In this document: one piece after another, positions 20,183 through 28,914 of the stretch
Position numbering within the stretch: the first letter of the stretch is position 1
How the letters are laid out: every line of letters begins with the position of its first letter
Origin: Roseateles subflavus
Lineage (GTDB): Bacteria > Pseudomonadota > Gammaproteobacteria > Burkholderiales > Burkholderiaceae_C
DNA length: 64,000 bases
Reading direction: 5' to 3'
Assembly (NCBI RefSeq): GCF_030285365.1
Contig: NZ_JASVDS010000002.1
Location: 558,001 to 622,000 of the forward strand
The notes under the pieces: model-generated
Database searches by the model: none
What the model was told of the DNA's origin: nothing
The model's input: only the letters and a program-made list of their open reading frames with translations
Program-made: the position numbers and the translations under genes

Positions 20183-22594
20183 TCAGAGATCGAACGTCAG
20201 CTCCGCATGGAAGGTCCGCTGCGGATAGGGGTGGAAGTTCCAGTACTGGTCGTTGTTGAGGTTGTCGATGCCGCCGGCGAGGCGCCACTGACGGTTGATG
20301 CGCCACTGCACGCGCAGGTCCGTGGTGAAGTACTTGCTGGCGCCCTGGTAGGCGAAGCCGTTGGGGTCGCTGTTGTCGAGCGTGCTGAACTGCCGGCCGC
20401 TGTAGCGCGCGCCGTAGCTGAGGCTGAGGTCCGGCGTGGCCTGCCAGCTCGCGACCACCGTGGCGCGCCAGCGGGGCACGCGCGGCTGCCACTTGCCGAT
20501 CACGTCGCCCGGCACACTCACGTAGCCGGTGCTGGCCAGCACGCGCGAGTCGGCATAGGTCAGGCTGCCGTTCACGCCGAGGCCCTTGAGCAGGCGATCG
20601 GTCCAGCCGCCTTCGCTGCTGAAGGCGATCTCGACGCCGTGCGTGCGCACGTAGTCGACGTTCTGCACGGTGCTGGCGTTCGTCGTCACGTTGAGCAGCG
20701 CGTAGAGCGCGTCCCGCGTGTCCTCGCGGAAGTAGGTCATGCGCAGCTGATGGAAGCCGACGCCCCACTCGGCGCTCAGCTCGGTGGTCCAGCCCTTCTC
20801 GGGGCGCAGGTCGGGGTTGTTGTTGATGACGCCGCCGGTCTTGCTGTCGAAGCCGCCCTGGTAGAGCTCGCTCACCGTCGGGAAGCGCACGGCGCGGCCG
20901 GTGCTGGCCTTGAGCATCCAGTCCTCGTTCAGCTGGTGGGACAGCGCGGCCTTGGGCGAGAGCGCCTGCAGGCTGCGCTCGGCGTGGCTCAGCACGCAGC
21001 GCTGGCGGGCCAGGCTGCAGGCGCCCTGGTCGGCGACGCCGGTGTAGGCGTTCTCGGTGCGGCCGTCCATCGCCTGCCAGTGCTCGCCGCGCAGGCCCAG
21101 CACGGCCTGCCAGTCGCGGCCGAGCGCCCAGCTGTCCTGGGCGAAGAGGGCGTCCGTGCGCGTGCGGCCGGCGAAGAGCGAGGCGAAGCGGGCGGCGCTG
21201 CCCCAGCGCCAGTCCGCCGTGGTGTCGACGCGGGTGCTCAGCGTGTCCTCCCCGCGCGAGAGGCCGGCCTCCAGCACGTGGGCGCCGCCGGGGCGCCACA
21301 CGCCGCGGGCACTCCAGGTCTTCCAGCCGGTGCCGTGCTGGTCTGTCAGGCGGCCCGCCTCGGGCTGGGCCTTGCTCGTCGGCGCGTAGCTGCGGCTGAG
21401 GTCGCTCGTGTAGTCGTACTGGCTCCAGGCGAGGCTGTAGTCGAAGAAGCCCATGGTGTGGGACTTCAGCGTCAGCGCCTGCATGCGGTGCTCCAGCTCG
21501 TCATGGCTGCGGCCGAAGTCGGCGGCCGTGAGCGTGTAGCGCTTGCCGTCGATGAGCACGCCCTGGCTGATGTCGCCGCCGTAGCGGTGGTCCACGGCCT
21601 GGCCTCGGGCATCACGCAGCCAGCTCCGCGAGTTGCCGTCGCTGTGGTTCTTCCAGTCGGCCAGCACATAGCTCAGGCGCAGCGTGGGGCTGACGTCCCA
21701 CGCGAGCTTGGCCTTGAGGTGGTCCTGGGTGGTGTCGTACTCGGTGGCGCTGCCGATGAGGTACCAGTCCTGATCGCTGCGGTTCCTGTCCCGCAGCGCG
21801 CCGCTCACGACCGGCAGGCCCGCGACGGGCGCGGTGCCGGCGCTCAGGAGTTTGGTGGCGAAGACCAGCGGCTGGCCGTGGCTCTGGCTGCGGCTGCCGT
21901 GCACCCACCAGGCGAGCGCGCCGTCGCGGCTGCCGACGGAGAGGCTGCCCTGGGTGGCGCGGTAGGTGTCGCGCTGGCCGTAGAGATCGTTCGGCTGGAG
22001 GGCCGTGGCCACGCGGCCATGGGCCTCGAAGGCCTGGGGCATGCGGGTCTGGTAGTCGACCACCGCGCCGACGGCATTGCCCGGATAGGCGGCCGAGAAG
22101 GGCCCGTACAGCACATCGACGCGGGCAATCTCCTCGGGCGTGACCAGGCCCCAGCGCGGCGCGAAGGTGGCGCCGTTGCCGAGCAGGTTGGAGAGCTGGA
22201 TCCCGTCGGCGTAGACCAGCGAGCGGGCGCTGTTGCCCGTGCCCGAGGCGCGGGTGGAGAGCACGGCGTGGTTGTAGTCGCCGATGTAGCGCTTGCGCAC
22301 GAGCAGGCTGGGGAAGTACTTCAGCGCGTCCTCGGCATCGGTGGCGTTGACCGTGCGGGCGAGCGTGGCCGCGTCGACGCCTTCGATGGTGGTGGGGAGG
22401 GTGGTCGGCAGCGAGGTGGGCGAGTTGCCATGCACGGTGACGACGCCCAGCTGCTTGGTCTGGGAGTCGCCTGGCGGCATGGGCTGCTCGGCAGCGGCGA
22501 CCGCCGAGGGGGGCGTGGACTGGGCCTGGGCGTCAAGGGCGCAGGCGAGGGCAAGAACCAGCAGCAGGGGCTGCGGGCGAAGGGGCTTGTTCAT
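20183..22594 (-). CDS. TonB-dependent outer-membrane receptor, possibly for copper
   Basis: An 803-residue outer-membrane receptor. Signal peptide MNKPLRPQPLLLVLALACALDAQAQ, then a TonB-box-like stretch (LGVVTVHG). The plug domain spans residues about 70-190 (LVRKRYIGDYNHAVLSTRAS, IARVDVLYGPFSAAYPGNAVGAVVDYQTR), followed by a 22-strand barrel ending in the aromatic-rich TFHAELTFDL. Plug phrases such as DVLYGPFSAAYPGN are standard for the family. Placement between DUF2946 and YcnI points to copper as a possible ligand, as with the OprC/NosA type, but this is inference; siderophore or cobalamin uptake remains possible. Start ATG 22594 rather than the upstream in-frame ATG codons, since the signal peptide follows it. 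Confidence 0.85.
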   Translation of the reverse strand: MNKPLRPQPLLLVLALACALDAQAQSTPPSAVAAAEQPMPPGDSQTKQLGVVTVHGNSPTSLPTTLPTTIEGVDAATLARTVNATDAEDALKYFPSLLVRKRYIGDYNHAVLSTRASGTGNSARSLVYADGIQLSNLLGNGATFAPRWGLVTPEEIARVDVLYGPFSAAYPGNAVGAVVDYQTRMPQAFEAHGRVATALQPNDLYGQRDTYRATQGSLSVGSRDGALAWWVHGSRSQSHGQPLVFATKLLSAGTAPVAGLPVVSGALRDRNRSDQDWYLIGSATEYDTTQDHLKAKLAWDVSPTLRLSYVLADWKNHSDGNSRSWLRDARGQAVDHRYGGDISQGVLIDGKRYTLTAADFGRSHDELEHRMQALTLKSHTMGFFDYSLAWSQYDYTSDLSRSYAPTSKAQPEAGRLTDQHGTGWKTWSARGVWRPGGAHVLEAGLSRGEDTLSTRVDTTADWRWGSAARFASLFAGRTRTDALFAQDSWALGRDWQAVLGLRGEHWQAMDGRTENAYTGVADQGACSLARQRCVLSHAERSLQALSPKAALSHQLNEDWMLKASTGRAVRFPTVSELYQGGFDSKTGGVINNNPDLRPEKGWTTELSAEWGVGFHQLRMTYFREDTRDALYALLNVTTNASTVQNVDYVRTHGVEIAFSSEGGWTDRLLKGLGVNGSLTYADSRVLASTGYVSVPGDVIGKWQPRVPRWRATVVASWQATPDLSLSYGARYSGRQFSTLDNSDPNGFAYQGASKYFTTDLRVQWRINRQWRLAGGIDNLNNDQYWNFHPYPQRTFHAELTFDL

Positions 22595-22770
22595 GATCGG
22601 AACGGGCAGCTGGCAGGCCAGGATCGACATCACCGTGCGGCGAGCGGGATCCGGCGGTCCGCGCGGGAAGGGCGGACATCAGGGGACGGCTGCGGACGGC
22701 GCACGGGCGGTCGCGCGTCGGCAGGGAGGCACCGACCGGGCCTGGCTAGCCAGCCCCGGCGGCGTGTCAA

Positions 22771-23178
22771 TCAGAGAAGGATGCTGCCCGTGGGGGGACC
22801 GCGGGACTGGGCCGGCTGCCAGACGCTGCGCAGGGCAGGGGCACTGAGGAAGCGCGCCGGCACCAGGGCCAGCACCTGCTCGGCCACCGGACGTGCCTGG
22901 AGGCTGGGCGGCGGCAGGGCGAGGTCCTGCTGATGGGCCGCGCAGAACATGCAGTGGGCCGAGAGCCCGTGGTCCTCCACCGCCGGCCGCCGGGAGCCGG
23001 GCCAGTCACCCTGCTGCGCGCGGGGCGACACCAGGCTCGCACGGCAGACCTGGGTGAAGGGCGTGAGCTCACCGCGCTCGGCCGCGATGACCTGCGACAG
23101 CGCAGGCGCCAGCGCGCCGAACCAGAGGCTCAGCAGCACGAGGCAGCGCAACAGCAGGGCGGGCGGACGGCGGGTCAT
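22771..23178 (-). CDS. DUF2946 family exported protein
   Basis: A 135-residue small protein of the DUF2946 family, often found next to copper-linked TonB receptors. The N-terminal hydrophobic segment (LLLRCLVLLSLWFGALAPALSQ) is a signal peptide or anchor. The family's Cys/His cluster is visible as HCMFCAAHQQD at about residues 75-85. A metal-related role is inferred. ATG 23178 is used. It is 176 bp upstream of the TonB receptor and presumably the first gene of the operon. Confidence 0.7.
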   Translation of the reverse strand: MTRRPPALLLRCLVLLSLWFGALAPALSQVIAAERGELTPFTQVCRASLVSPRAQQGDWPGSRRPAVEDHGLSAHCMFCAAHQQDLALPPPSLQARPVAEQVLALVPARFLSAPALRSVWQPAQSRGPPTGSILL

Positions 23179-23237
23179 CACGGGGGGCAGTGTAGTGCCC
23201 GGGCGGGGCCGGCGACACGAACTGGATCAAGTCCGCG

Positions 23238-24023
23238 TCAGGCCGGCACCTCCACGCCGTACTGCTGCAGCAGCCCGCGCCAGGCCGCGTCCTGGCCCAG
23301 GCCGGCCACCGTCTGGCGCAGCCATTCGCGGGGCGCGGCCGGCATCAGCGGGGACAGCAGCAGGTGGCGCTGGTAGCGCTGCCGAGGCTGCTCCGCGACA
23401 TGCACCCGCGACTCGAACTCCGGCAGGCGCTTGCGCCAGCTGGCCAGGCCGCTGCGCGAGATGAACACCACCTCGACCCGCCCCATCAGCAGCATCCGCA
23501 GGCTGGCCTCCTGGCTGAAGGAGTCCAGGCGCTGCAGCGTGCCGGCCGTCACCATGGCCTCGGTTTCCGGGTAGACGTGGCCGAAGACACCGCCCAGCGT
23601 CAGGCCCGCCAGCGAGGCGGGGCCCTGGTAGTCCACCGGATGGGACTTCAGCGAGAGCACCAGGTCCTCGTCATTCATCAGCGGCTCCGACCAGACGAAG
23701 CGATGCCGGGTGGTGTCCTGGAACCAGGCGGGGCTGACCCAGGGCACGAGACCGCGCCAGCTGCTGCGCGCCACCATGGCGGCCACGCGCCGGCGCGGCA
23801 TGAGCTCCAACTGCAGCGGCGGCAGCCGCGGGCCGGCGCGCGCCTGCAGCAGGTGCAGCAGGTCCTGCGTCAGTCCATGACCCGGCCCTGTGAAGAAGGG
23901 CGGGTAGTCGTAGTAGCTCAGCACGGGCAGGCTGTCGACGCCCGCCGCGGGTGCGGATGGCGCGGCCATGGGGCTCAGGGCGAGAGCCAGGCAGTGGCGG
24001 CGGCTCAGGGGGAACGCAGGCAT
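23238..24023 (-). CDS. Family-3 type periplasmic solute-binding protein
   Basis: A 261-residue exported protein with the fold of ABC amino-acid (family 3) binding proteins. The signal region is SRRHCLALALSPMAAPSAPAAG, then LPVLSYYDYPPFF, the typical first strand and ligand loop. Mid-protein LAGLTLGGVFGHVYPETEAM marks the second lobe. No permease or ATPase gene is adjacent, so it may serve sensing or an unlinked transporter. Ligand unknown. It is 60 bp upstream of the DUF2946 gene on the same strand, so co-transcription is possible. Confidence 0.7.
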   Translation of the reverse strand: MPAFPLSRRHCLALALSPMAAPSAPAAGVDSLPVLSYYDYPPFFTGPGHGLTQDLLHLLQARAGPRLPPLQLELMPRRRVAAMVARSSWRGLVPWVSPAWFQDTTRHRFVWSEPLMNDEDLVLSLKSHPVDYQGPASLAGLTLGGVFGHVYPETEAMVTAGTLQRLDSFSQEASLRMLLMGRVEVVFISRSGLASWRKRLPEFESRVHVAEQPRQRYQRHLLLSPLMPAAPREWLRQTVAGLGQDAAWRGLLQQYGVEVPA

Positions 24024-24153
24024 GGCGACTTCTCAGCTCCTGATGGACCGGTCTTGACGCGTTAGGGGCGCGTCGCAGCGCAGTATGCCGCGCAAACCGG
24101 TCGTCCCCGGGGCAAGCCCTGGACGTCCCCGGGGCCGCCGTGGTGCAGGGACC

Positions 24154-25392
24154 TCAGTCGGGGGCGAGCAGGTCCAGCAGCGTGCGCGCCACCACCTGCG
24201 TCGCCCGGCGCAGGTCCGCCAGCACCAGGTGCTCGTCGGCCCGCTTGGCGTTGGACTCCAGCACCGTGCGCGGTCCCGCGCCGTAGATGGCCGCCGGGAT
24301 GCCCTGTTCGCCATAAAGCCGCACGTCGGTGTAGAGCGGCGTGCCGGATGTGGGGATGGCCTCGCCGAAGACGGCCTGCGCGTGGCGCTGCAGCGGCGCC
24401 ACGAGCCGCTCATGCCCCGGCAGCGGCTGCAGCGAGCGCGCCAGCAGCAGGCGCCGGACCTCCACCGTGCCCGCGAAGCCCGCGGCGGCATCGGCGATCA
24501 CCTGCCGCAGCGTCGCCTCGACCTCCACTGGGTCCTCCTCCGGGATCATGCGGCGGTCGAGACGGAGCACGACCTTGCCGGGCACGACGTTGGTGTTGGT
24601 GCCGCCCTCGATGCGACCCACGTTGAGGTAGGGATGCTCGATGCCTGGCACCCGGCTGCGCACCTGGCGGTAGCGCTCGTTCTGGGCGTAGAGGGCGTTG
24701 AGGATGGTGACGGCGCCCTGCAGCGCGTCGATGCCGGTGTGCGGAATCGCGGCATGGGCCATGCGACCGTGCACCGTCAGCTCCATCTGCAGGCAGCCGT
24801 TGTGGGCGGTCACGACCTGGTAGCTGAAGCCGGCGGCCAGCAGCAGGTCCGGTCGTGTCAGGCCTTGCCTGAGCAGCCAGCCGGGCCCCAGCTCGCCGCC
24901 GAACTCCTCGTCGTAGGTGAAGTGCAGCTCCACGCCGCCCTTCAGCGGGCGCTGCAGGGCTTCGAGCGCGCGCAGGGCGAAGGTGTAGGTCGCGAAGTCG
25001 CTCTTGCTGACGGCGGCGGCACGGCCGTAGAGCCGGCCGTCCTCGACATCGCCGCTGTAGGGGCCATGCGTCCAGCCCTCGCCGGGCGGGACGACGTCGC
25101 CATGCGCATTGAGCGCCACCACCGGGCCGCCGTCGCCGTAGCGCCGCCGCACGATCAGGTTGGTGATGCTCTGCAGACCCGCGGCCTCGACCTCGGCCTG
25201 CGGCACGGCGTGCGCCTCGGCCGGCAGGCCCATGGCGGCGAGGAGCTCGGCCGTGCGGCGGGCATGCGGGGCGTTGTTGCCGGGCGGCGTGTCGGTGGGG
25301 ACCTGCACCAGCGCCTGCAGGTAGGCCACTTCCTCGTCGAAGTGGGCCTCGATCCAGGCGTCCAGCTGCTGGTAGAGGGCGTCCTTGCTCAT
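24154..25392 (-). CDS. M20-family metallohydrolase in the purine operon
   Basis: A 412-residue zinc-dependent amidohydrolase of the M20 (ArgE/DapE/ACY1) family. Zinc-site landmarks: LNAHGDVVPPGEGW with the HGD motif (about residue 95) and TYDEEFGGE with the catalytic Glu-Glu pair (about 156-160). The dimerisation lid begins near HGRMAHAAIPH, and a C-terminal metal histidine region is KRADEHL. It overlaps the UraD-AllC gene by 4 bp (ATGA) and is the last gene of the gntR-puuE-fusion operon. The tight coupling suggests a purine role, perhaps on a ureide intermediate, but a general acyl-amino-acid hydrolase cannot be excluded. Confidence 0.8.
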   Translation of the reverse strand: MSKDALYQQLDAWIEAHFDEEVAYLQALVQVPTDTPPGNNAPHARRTAELLAAMGLPAEAHAVPQAEVEAAGLQSITNLIVRRRYGDGGPVVALNAHGDVVPPGEGWTHGPYSGDVEDGRLYGRAAAVSKSDFATYTFALRALEALQRPLKGGVELHFTYDEEFGGELGPGWLLRQGLTRPDLLLAAGFSYQVVTAHNGCLQMELTVHGRMAHAAIPHTGIDALQGAVTILNALYAQNERYRQVRSRVPGIEHPYLNVGRIEGGTNTNVVPGKVVLRLDRRMIPEEDPVEVEATLRQVIADAAAGFAGTVEVRRLLLARSLQPLPGHERLVAPLQRHAQAVFGEAIPTSGTPLYTDVRLYGEQGIPAAIYGAGPRTVLESNAKRADEHLVLADLRRATQVVARTLLDLLAPD

Positions 25393-27182
25393 GCGGGGTG
25401 TCCTTCGTGTTCGTGGCTCAGGCCGTCCAGCAGCGCGCGCAGGGCGCGCACGGCGAGGTCGGCGTCGTCATTGCTGACGGTCTCCAGGGGGTTGTGGCTG
25501 ATGCCGAGGTTGCCGCCGCGCACGAAGAGCATGGCCTGCGGCAGGGCCTCGTGAATCTTCATGGCGTCGTGCCCGGCGCCCGAGGGCAGGCGGTGCACGG
25601 GCAGGCCCAGCGCCTCGACGGCCGACGCCCAGCGGGCCTGCCAGGCCGGCGCGCAGGGTGCGGCCGAGGCGACGACCGTCGGCGTGAGCGTGTGCTGCAG
25701 GCCGCGGCGGTCGCAGATCGAGGCCAGGGCGGCGCGCACGGCGCCGTCCAGCGCATCGCGCGCGGCGTCGTCCCCGGCCCGCAGGTCCAGGCTGAAGCGG
25801 CAGCGCCCGGGCACCACGTTGATCGACCCGCCGGGCACTTCCAGCAGGCCGACCGTCCCCACGGTGCCAGGTCTTGCCAGCGCTTCCCGCTCGACGGCCA
25901 GCACCAGCTCGGCGGCCGCGGCGGCGGCGTCCCGGCGGCGGTCCATGGGCGTCGTGCCCGCATGGCTCGCCAGGCCGAGGATCTCGCCCGTGTAGCGCCG
26001 GCTGCCGTTGATCGAGGTGACCACGCCCAGGGGCAGGTCCAGCTCGCACAGCACCGGGCCCTGCTCGATGTGCAGCTCCACATAGCCCAGGTAGCGGGCC
26101 GGATCGCGGCGCAGCGCCTCGATGGAACCCAGCGTGCCGGGATGGCCCGCGGCACGCAGCGCGTCCTGCAGGCGGATGCCGTCCGCGTCCCGCTGGTCCA
26201 GCCAGGCCGGATCGAAGCGGCCCACGAGGGCGCTGCTGCTCAGGAAGGTGGCGGCGTAGCGCTGGCCCTCTTCCTCCGAGAAGGCGACGAGCTCCAGCGC
26301 GAAAGGCAGGCGGCGCCCCTCCTGTCGCAGCTGCCGCACGGCCTCGATCGTGGCCAGCACGCCCAGGCGGCCGTCGTGGCGGCCGGCGTTGCGCACGGTG
26401 TCGTAGTGGCTGCCGGTCAGGAGGCGGGGGGCATCGGGCCGGCTCGCGTGCAGCAGGCCCACCACATTGCCCAGCGCGTCGATCGCCACCTCGTCAAAGC
26501 CGGCCTCGCGCATGGCGAGGGCCAGGTCTTGCGCGACGGCCTGATGGGGAAGCGTCAGGTAGGTCACGCAGAGCTGGCCCTGCTCGGCGAAGGGCGGCTC
26601 GGAGTGGCGTGCGAGGCGGTCCGCCGCGTCCAGCACGGCATTGCCCAGGCGCGGCTCGGCGCCGAAGCGGTCGTTCAGGCGGATCTCGGCGATGCGGTGG
26701 ATGTTGCGCAGGCATTCGGACCGCTCCACATCCGGCGGCGCGGCGAGGCGGCGCTCGAAGGCCTCGATGATGGCCTGGCGCGACAGGCCCTGCCCGCGCG
26801 GCCCGCGCACGGCCAGGATGAAGGGCCAACCGAAGCGCTCGCCGTAGGCCCGGTTCAGGACCTGCAGGCGCTCGAACTCGGCGGGGCTGCAGTGCTGCAG
26901 ACCGGCGCGGCTCTGCTCATCGGTCGATTCCGCCGTGAGCTGCCCCGCAACGGCCGCCTTGCCGGCCAGTTCCGGGTGGGCGCGGATCAGGCCCAGCTGC
27001 TCGTCCAGCGAGGCCTCGCGCACCACGCGGGCCAGGCCCTGCTTGAGGCCGGCGAGGCTGCTGAACGGCCGCAGGGCGGCGGCGCGCCGCGCAATCCAGG
27101 GCGAGTGCTCGTAGATGCCGTCCAGCGCGGCCACGAAGGCCTCGGTGTCCAGCGTGTTCAGGGGGTGCAAGTCCAGGTTCAC
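25389..27182 (-). CDS. Fused OHCU decarboxylase and allantoate amidohydrolase
   Basis: A 597-residue fusion of two ureide enzymes. Residues about 1-165 are UraD, OHCU decarboxylase, which makes (S)-allantoin: LNTLDTEAFVAALDGIYEHSPWIA, IRAHPELAGKAA and FGWPFILAVRG are its signature stretches. Residues about 170-595 are an AllC-type allantoate amidohydrolase: LLTGSHYDTVRNAGRHDG carries the metal-binding His and Asp, EEEGQRY the catalytic Glu pair, and ELHIEQGPVL and GAGHDAM further family motifs. The two halves act at non-adjacent steps, with allantoinase (the next gene, puuE) in between. It is 3 bp from puuE and overlaps the M20 gene. No frameshift is involved; the joint is a continuous reading frame. 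Confidence 0.92.
   Translation of the reverse strand: MNLDLHPLNTLDTEAFVAALDGIYEHSPWIARRAAALRPFSSLAGLKQGLARVVREASLDEQLGLIRAHPELAGKAAVAGQLTAESTDEQSRAGLQHCSPAEFERLQVLNRAYGERFGWPFILAVRGPRGQGLSRQAIIEAFERRLAAPPDVERSECLRNIHRIAEIRLNDRFGAEPRLGNAVLDAADRLARHSEPPFAEQGQLCVTYLTLPHQAVAQDLALAMREAGFDEVAIDALGNVVGLLHASRPDAPRLLTGSHYDTVRNAGRHDGRLGVLATIEAVRQLRQEGRRLPFALELVAFSEEEGQRYAATFLSSSALVGRFDPAWLDQRDADGIRLQDALRAAGHPGTLGSIEALRRDPARYLGYVELHIEQGPVLCELDLPLGVVTSINGSRRYTGEILGLASHAGTTPMDRRRDAAAAAAELVLAVEREALARPGTVGTVGLLEVPGGSINVVPGRCRFSLDLRAGDDAARDALDGAVRAALASICDRRGLQHTLTPTVVASAAPCAPAWQARWASAVEALGLPVHRLPSGAGHDAMKIHEALPQAMLFVRGGNLGISHNPLETVSNDDADLAVRALRALLDGLSHEHEGHPA
25868..25877 (+). repeat. CAGGTCTTGC motif, copy 4
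   Basis: Exact copy within the fusion gene; on the coding strand it reads GCA AGA CCT, including the rare AGA arginine codon. Confidence 0.4.
26523..26532 (+). repeat. CAGGTCTTGC motif, copy 5
   Basis: Exact copy within the fusion gene in another frame; the coding strand reads GCG CAA GAC CTG. Confidence 0.4.
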
Positions 27183-27185
27183 GGC

Positions 27186-28130
27186 TCACTCCCAGACAAA
27201 GGCGGTGGCGGGGTCGAAGGGATGCGTGGCGCGCCAGTGCCGGGCGATGTCGATGCGGCGGCAGATCCACACCTGCTCATGCGCCTGCACATGGTCCAGG
27301 AAGCGCTGCAGCGCCTTCATGCGGCCGGGGCGGCCCAGCAGGCGGCAGTGCATGCCCACGCTCATCATGCGCGGCGTCTCGGCGCCCTCGGCGTAGAGCA
27401 CGTCGAAGCTGTCCCGCAGGTACTCGAAGAACTCATCGCCATGGCTGAAGCCCTGCGGCAGCGCGAAGCGCATGTCGTTGCAGTCCAGCGTGTAGGGCAC
27501 GACCAGGTGCGGCGCCAGGGTGCCGTCGGTCTTGCGCACCTGCAGCCAGAAGGGGAGGTCGTCGCCGTAGTAGTCGCTGTCGTAGGCGAAGCCGCCGTGC
27601 TCGGCGACGAGGCGGCGGGTGTTGGGGCTGTCGCGCCCGGTGTACCAGCCCTCGGGCCGCTGGCCGGTGAGGCGCTCGATGATGGCCATGCCGCGCTGCA
27701 GGTGCTCGCGCTCCAGGGCCTCGTCCATGCCCTGGTAGTGGATCCAGCGCCAGCCGTGGCAGGCGATCTCGTGGCCCAGCTCGGCGAAGGCCTGCGTGAG
27801 CTCGGGATGCCGCTCCAGGGCCATCGACACGCCGAAGACCGTCAGCGGCAGGCCACGCCGCTCGAACTCCCGCAGCAGGCGCCACACGCCCACCCGCGAG
27901 CCGTACTCGTAGATGCCCTCCATGCTCAGGTGCCGCGCGGGATAGGCCGCCGGGTTGAACATCTCGGAGAGGAACTGCTCGGAGGCGGCGTCGCCGTGCA
28001 GCACGGAGTTCTCGCCGCCCTCCTCGTAGTTCAGTACGAACTGCAGGGCCACGCGGGCCTGGCCGGGCCATTGCGCCTGGGGCGGGTTGCGGCCGTAGCC
28101 GACGAGGTCGCGGGGATAGCGTGCGTTCAT
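27186..28130 (-). CDS. puuE: Allantoinase PuuE (polysaccharide-deacetylase fold)
   Basis: Opens the hydantoin ring of allantoin to give allantoate. PuuE is unrelated to classical AllB and has a polysaccharide-deacetylase fold, often without metal. 314 residues, normal length. Family signatures: YPRDLVGYGRNPPQAQWPG at the N-terminus, FVLNYEEGGENSVLHGD, SMEGIYEYGSRVGVWRL and GHEIACHGWRWIHYQGM. It overlaps gntR by 4 bp and is 3 bp from the fusion gene, so it is translationally coupled in the operon. Confidence 0.93.
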   Translation of the reverse strand: MNARYPRDLVGYGRNPPQAQWPGQARVALQFVLNYEEGGENSVLHGDAASEQFLSEMFNPAAYPARHLSMEGIYEYGSRVGVWRLLREFERRGLPLTVFGVSMALERHPELTQAFAELGHEIACHGWRWIHYQGMDEALEREHLQRGMAIIERLTGQRPEGWYTGRDSPNTRRLVAEHGGFAYDSDYYGDDLPFWLQVRKTDGTLAPHLVVPYTLDCNDMRFALPQGFSHGDEFFEYLRDSFDVLYAEGAETPRMMSVGMHCRLLGRPGRMKALQRFLDHVQAHEQVWICRRIDIARHWRATHPFDPATAFVWE

Positions 28131-28831
28131 AGCTGCAGGGCGGTGCGGAGGTCGGAAGAGGGTTGCTGCAGGCGCAGATGCGCCTCGACATGGCCGAGGT
28201 GGCCGAGCATCAGGCGCTCGGCGCGGGCGGCATCACCGGCCTCGAGCGCGTCGACCAGGGCCTCGTGCTCGGCCTGGCTCTCGGCGGCGGAGTGGCCGCT
28301 CTGGTACATCAGCGCGATCAGCGAGGAGCGCGAGAGCAGCTCCTGCAGCAGCTCGGCCAGCACTTCATTGCCCAGCAGGCGGGCCAGCAGCACATGGAAG
28401 TCGGCCAGCAGGCGCGTGCGGCCGCTGATGTCCTGGCGCTTCACGGCGGCGCGCTCCTCCTTCAGGTGGCTGCGCAGCTGCCTGACCTGGGCCGGTGTGA
28501 TGCGCGCCGCCAGCTCGCGGGCGAGCTGGGCCTCCAGCATGCGGCGCACCTCGAAGACCTGGCGCGCCTCCTCCACGCTGGGCTCCGCCACGCACGCGCC
28601 GCGTGCGGGCGTGAGCGTGACGAGGCGGTCGCGGCTCAGCTGGTTGAGGGCCTGGCGCACCAGCGTGCGGGAGACCTGGAACAGGTCGGCCAGCTTCTGC
28701 TCGGCGAGCCGCGTGCCGGGCATCAGGCGGCGCTCGATGATGGCCTGCGTCAGGGCACCGGCGATGCGGTCGGTGGCGCTGTCCCGGTCCGGCGGGGCAG
28801 CGGCAGTCTTGCGGCGGGACGGGCTGGGCAT
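28127..28831 (-). CDS. GntR/FCD-family transcriptional regulator of purine catabolism
   Basis: A 234-residue regulator. The N-terminal winged helix-turn-helix (residues about 17-80) has the GntR form: IIERRLMPGTRLAEQKLADLF and SRTLVRQALNQLSRDRLV. The C-terminal all-helical FCD domain (about 90-220) has EVRRMLEAQLARELA, DFHVLLARLLGNEVL and HEALVDALEAGD, with His residues that commonly bind a metal and a small-acid effector. It is the first gene of the minus-strand purine operon and divergent from uraH-xdhC. A perfect palindrome lies 24 bp before its start, so autoregulation is likely. A ureide or related acid as effector is inference. Confidence 0.9.
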   Translation of the reverse strand: MPSPSRRKTAAAPPDRDSATDRIAGALTQAIIERRLMPGTRLAEQKLADLFQVSRTLVRQALNQLSRDRLVTLTPARGACVAEPSVEEARQVFEVRRMLEAQLARELAARITPAQVRQLRSHLKEERAAVKRQDISGRTRLLADFHVLLARLLGNEVLAELLQELLSRSSLIALMYQSGHSAAESQAEHEALVDALEAGDAARAERLMLGHLGHVEAHLRLQQPSSDLRTALQL

Positions 28832-28854
28832 TGTGATCCGTTGGCTGTGTGCTG

Positions 28855-28868
28855 AAGTGTATACACTT
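28855..28868. promoter_or_regulatory. Palindromic operator between gntR and uraH
   Basis: AAGTGTATACACTT is a perfect 14-bp palindrome in the 83-bp gap between the divergent gntR and uraH starts. Its size and form suit a GntR/FCD dimer. The same sequence with one mismatch lies before puuD. Confidence 0.7.
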
Positions 28869-28914
28869 TGCCCATCGCCGCTCGCCGGCCCCCCACTTCA
28901 GGAACGAGGAACCC

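Noticed and set aside
20075-22933. A 952-codon plus-strand frame opposite the TonB receptor
   Set aside because: Antisense shadow of a well-supported receptor gene.
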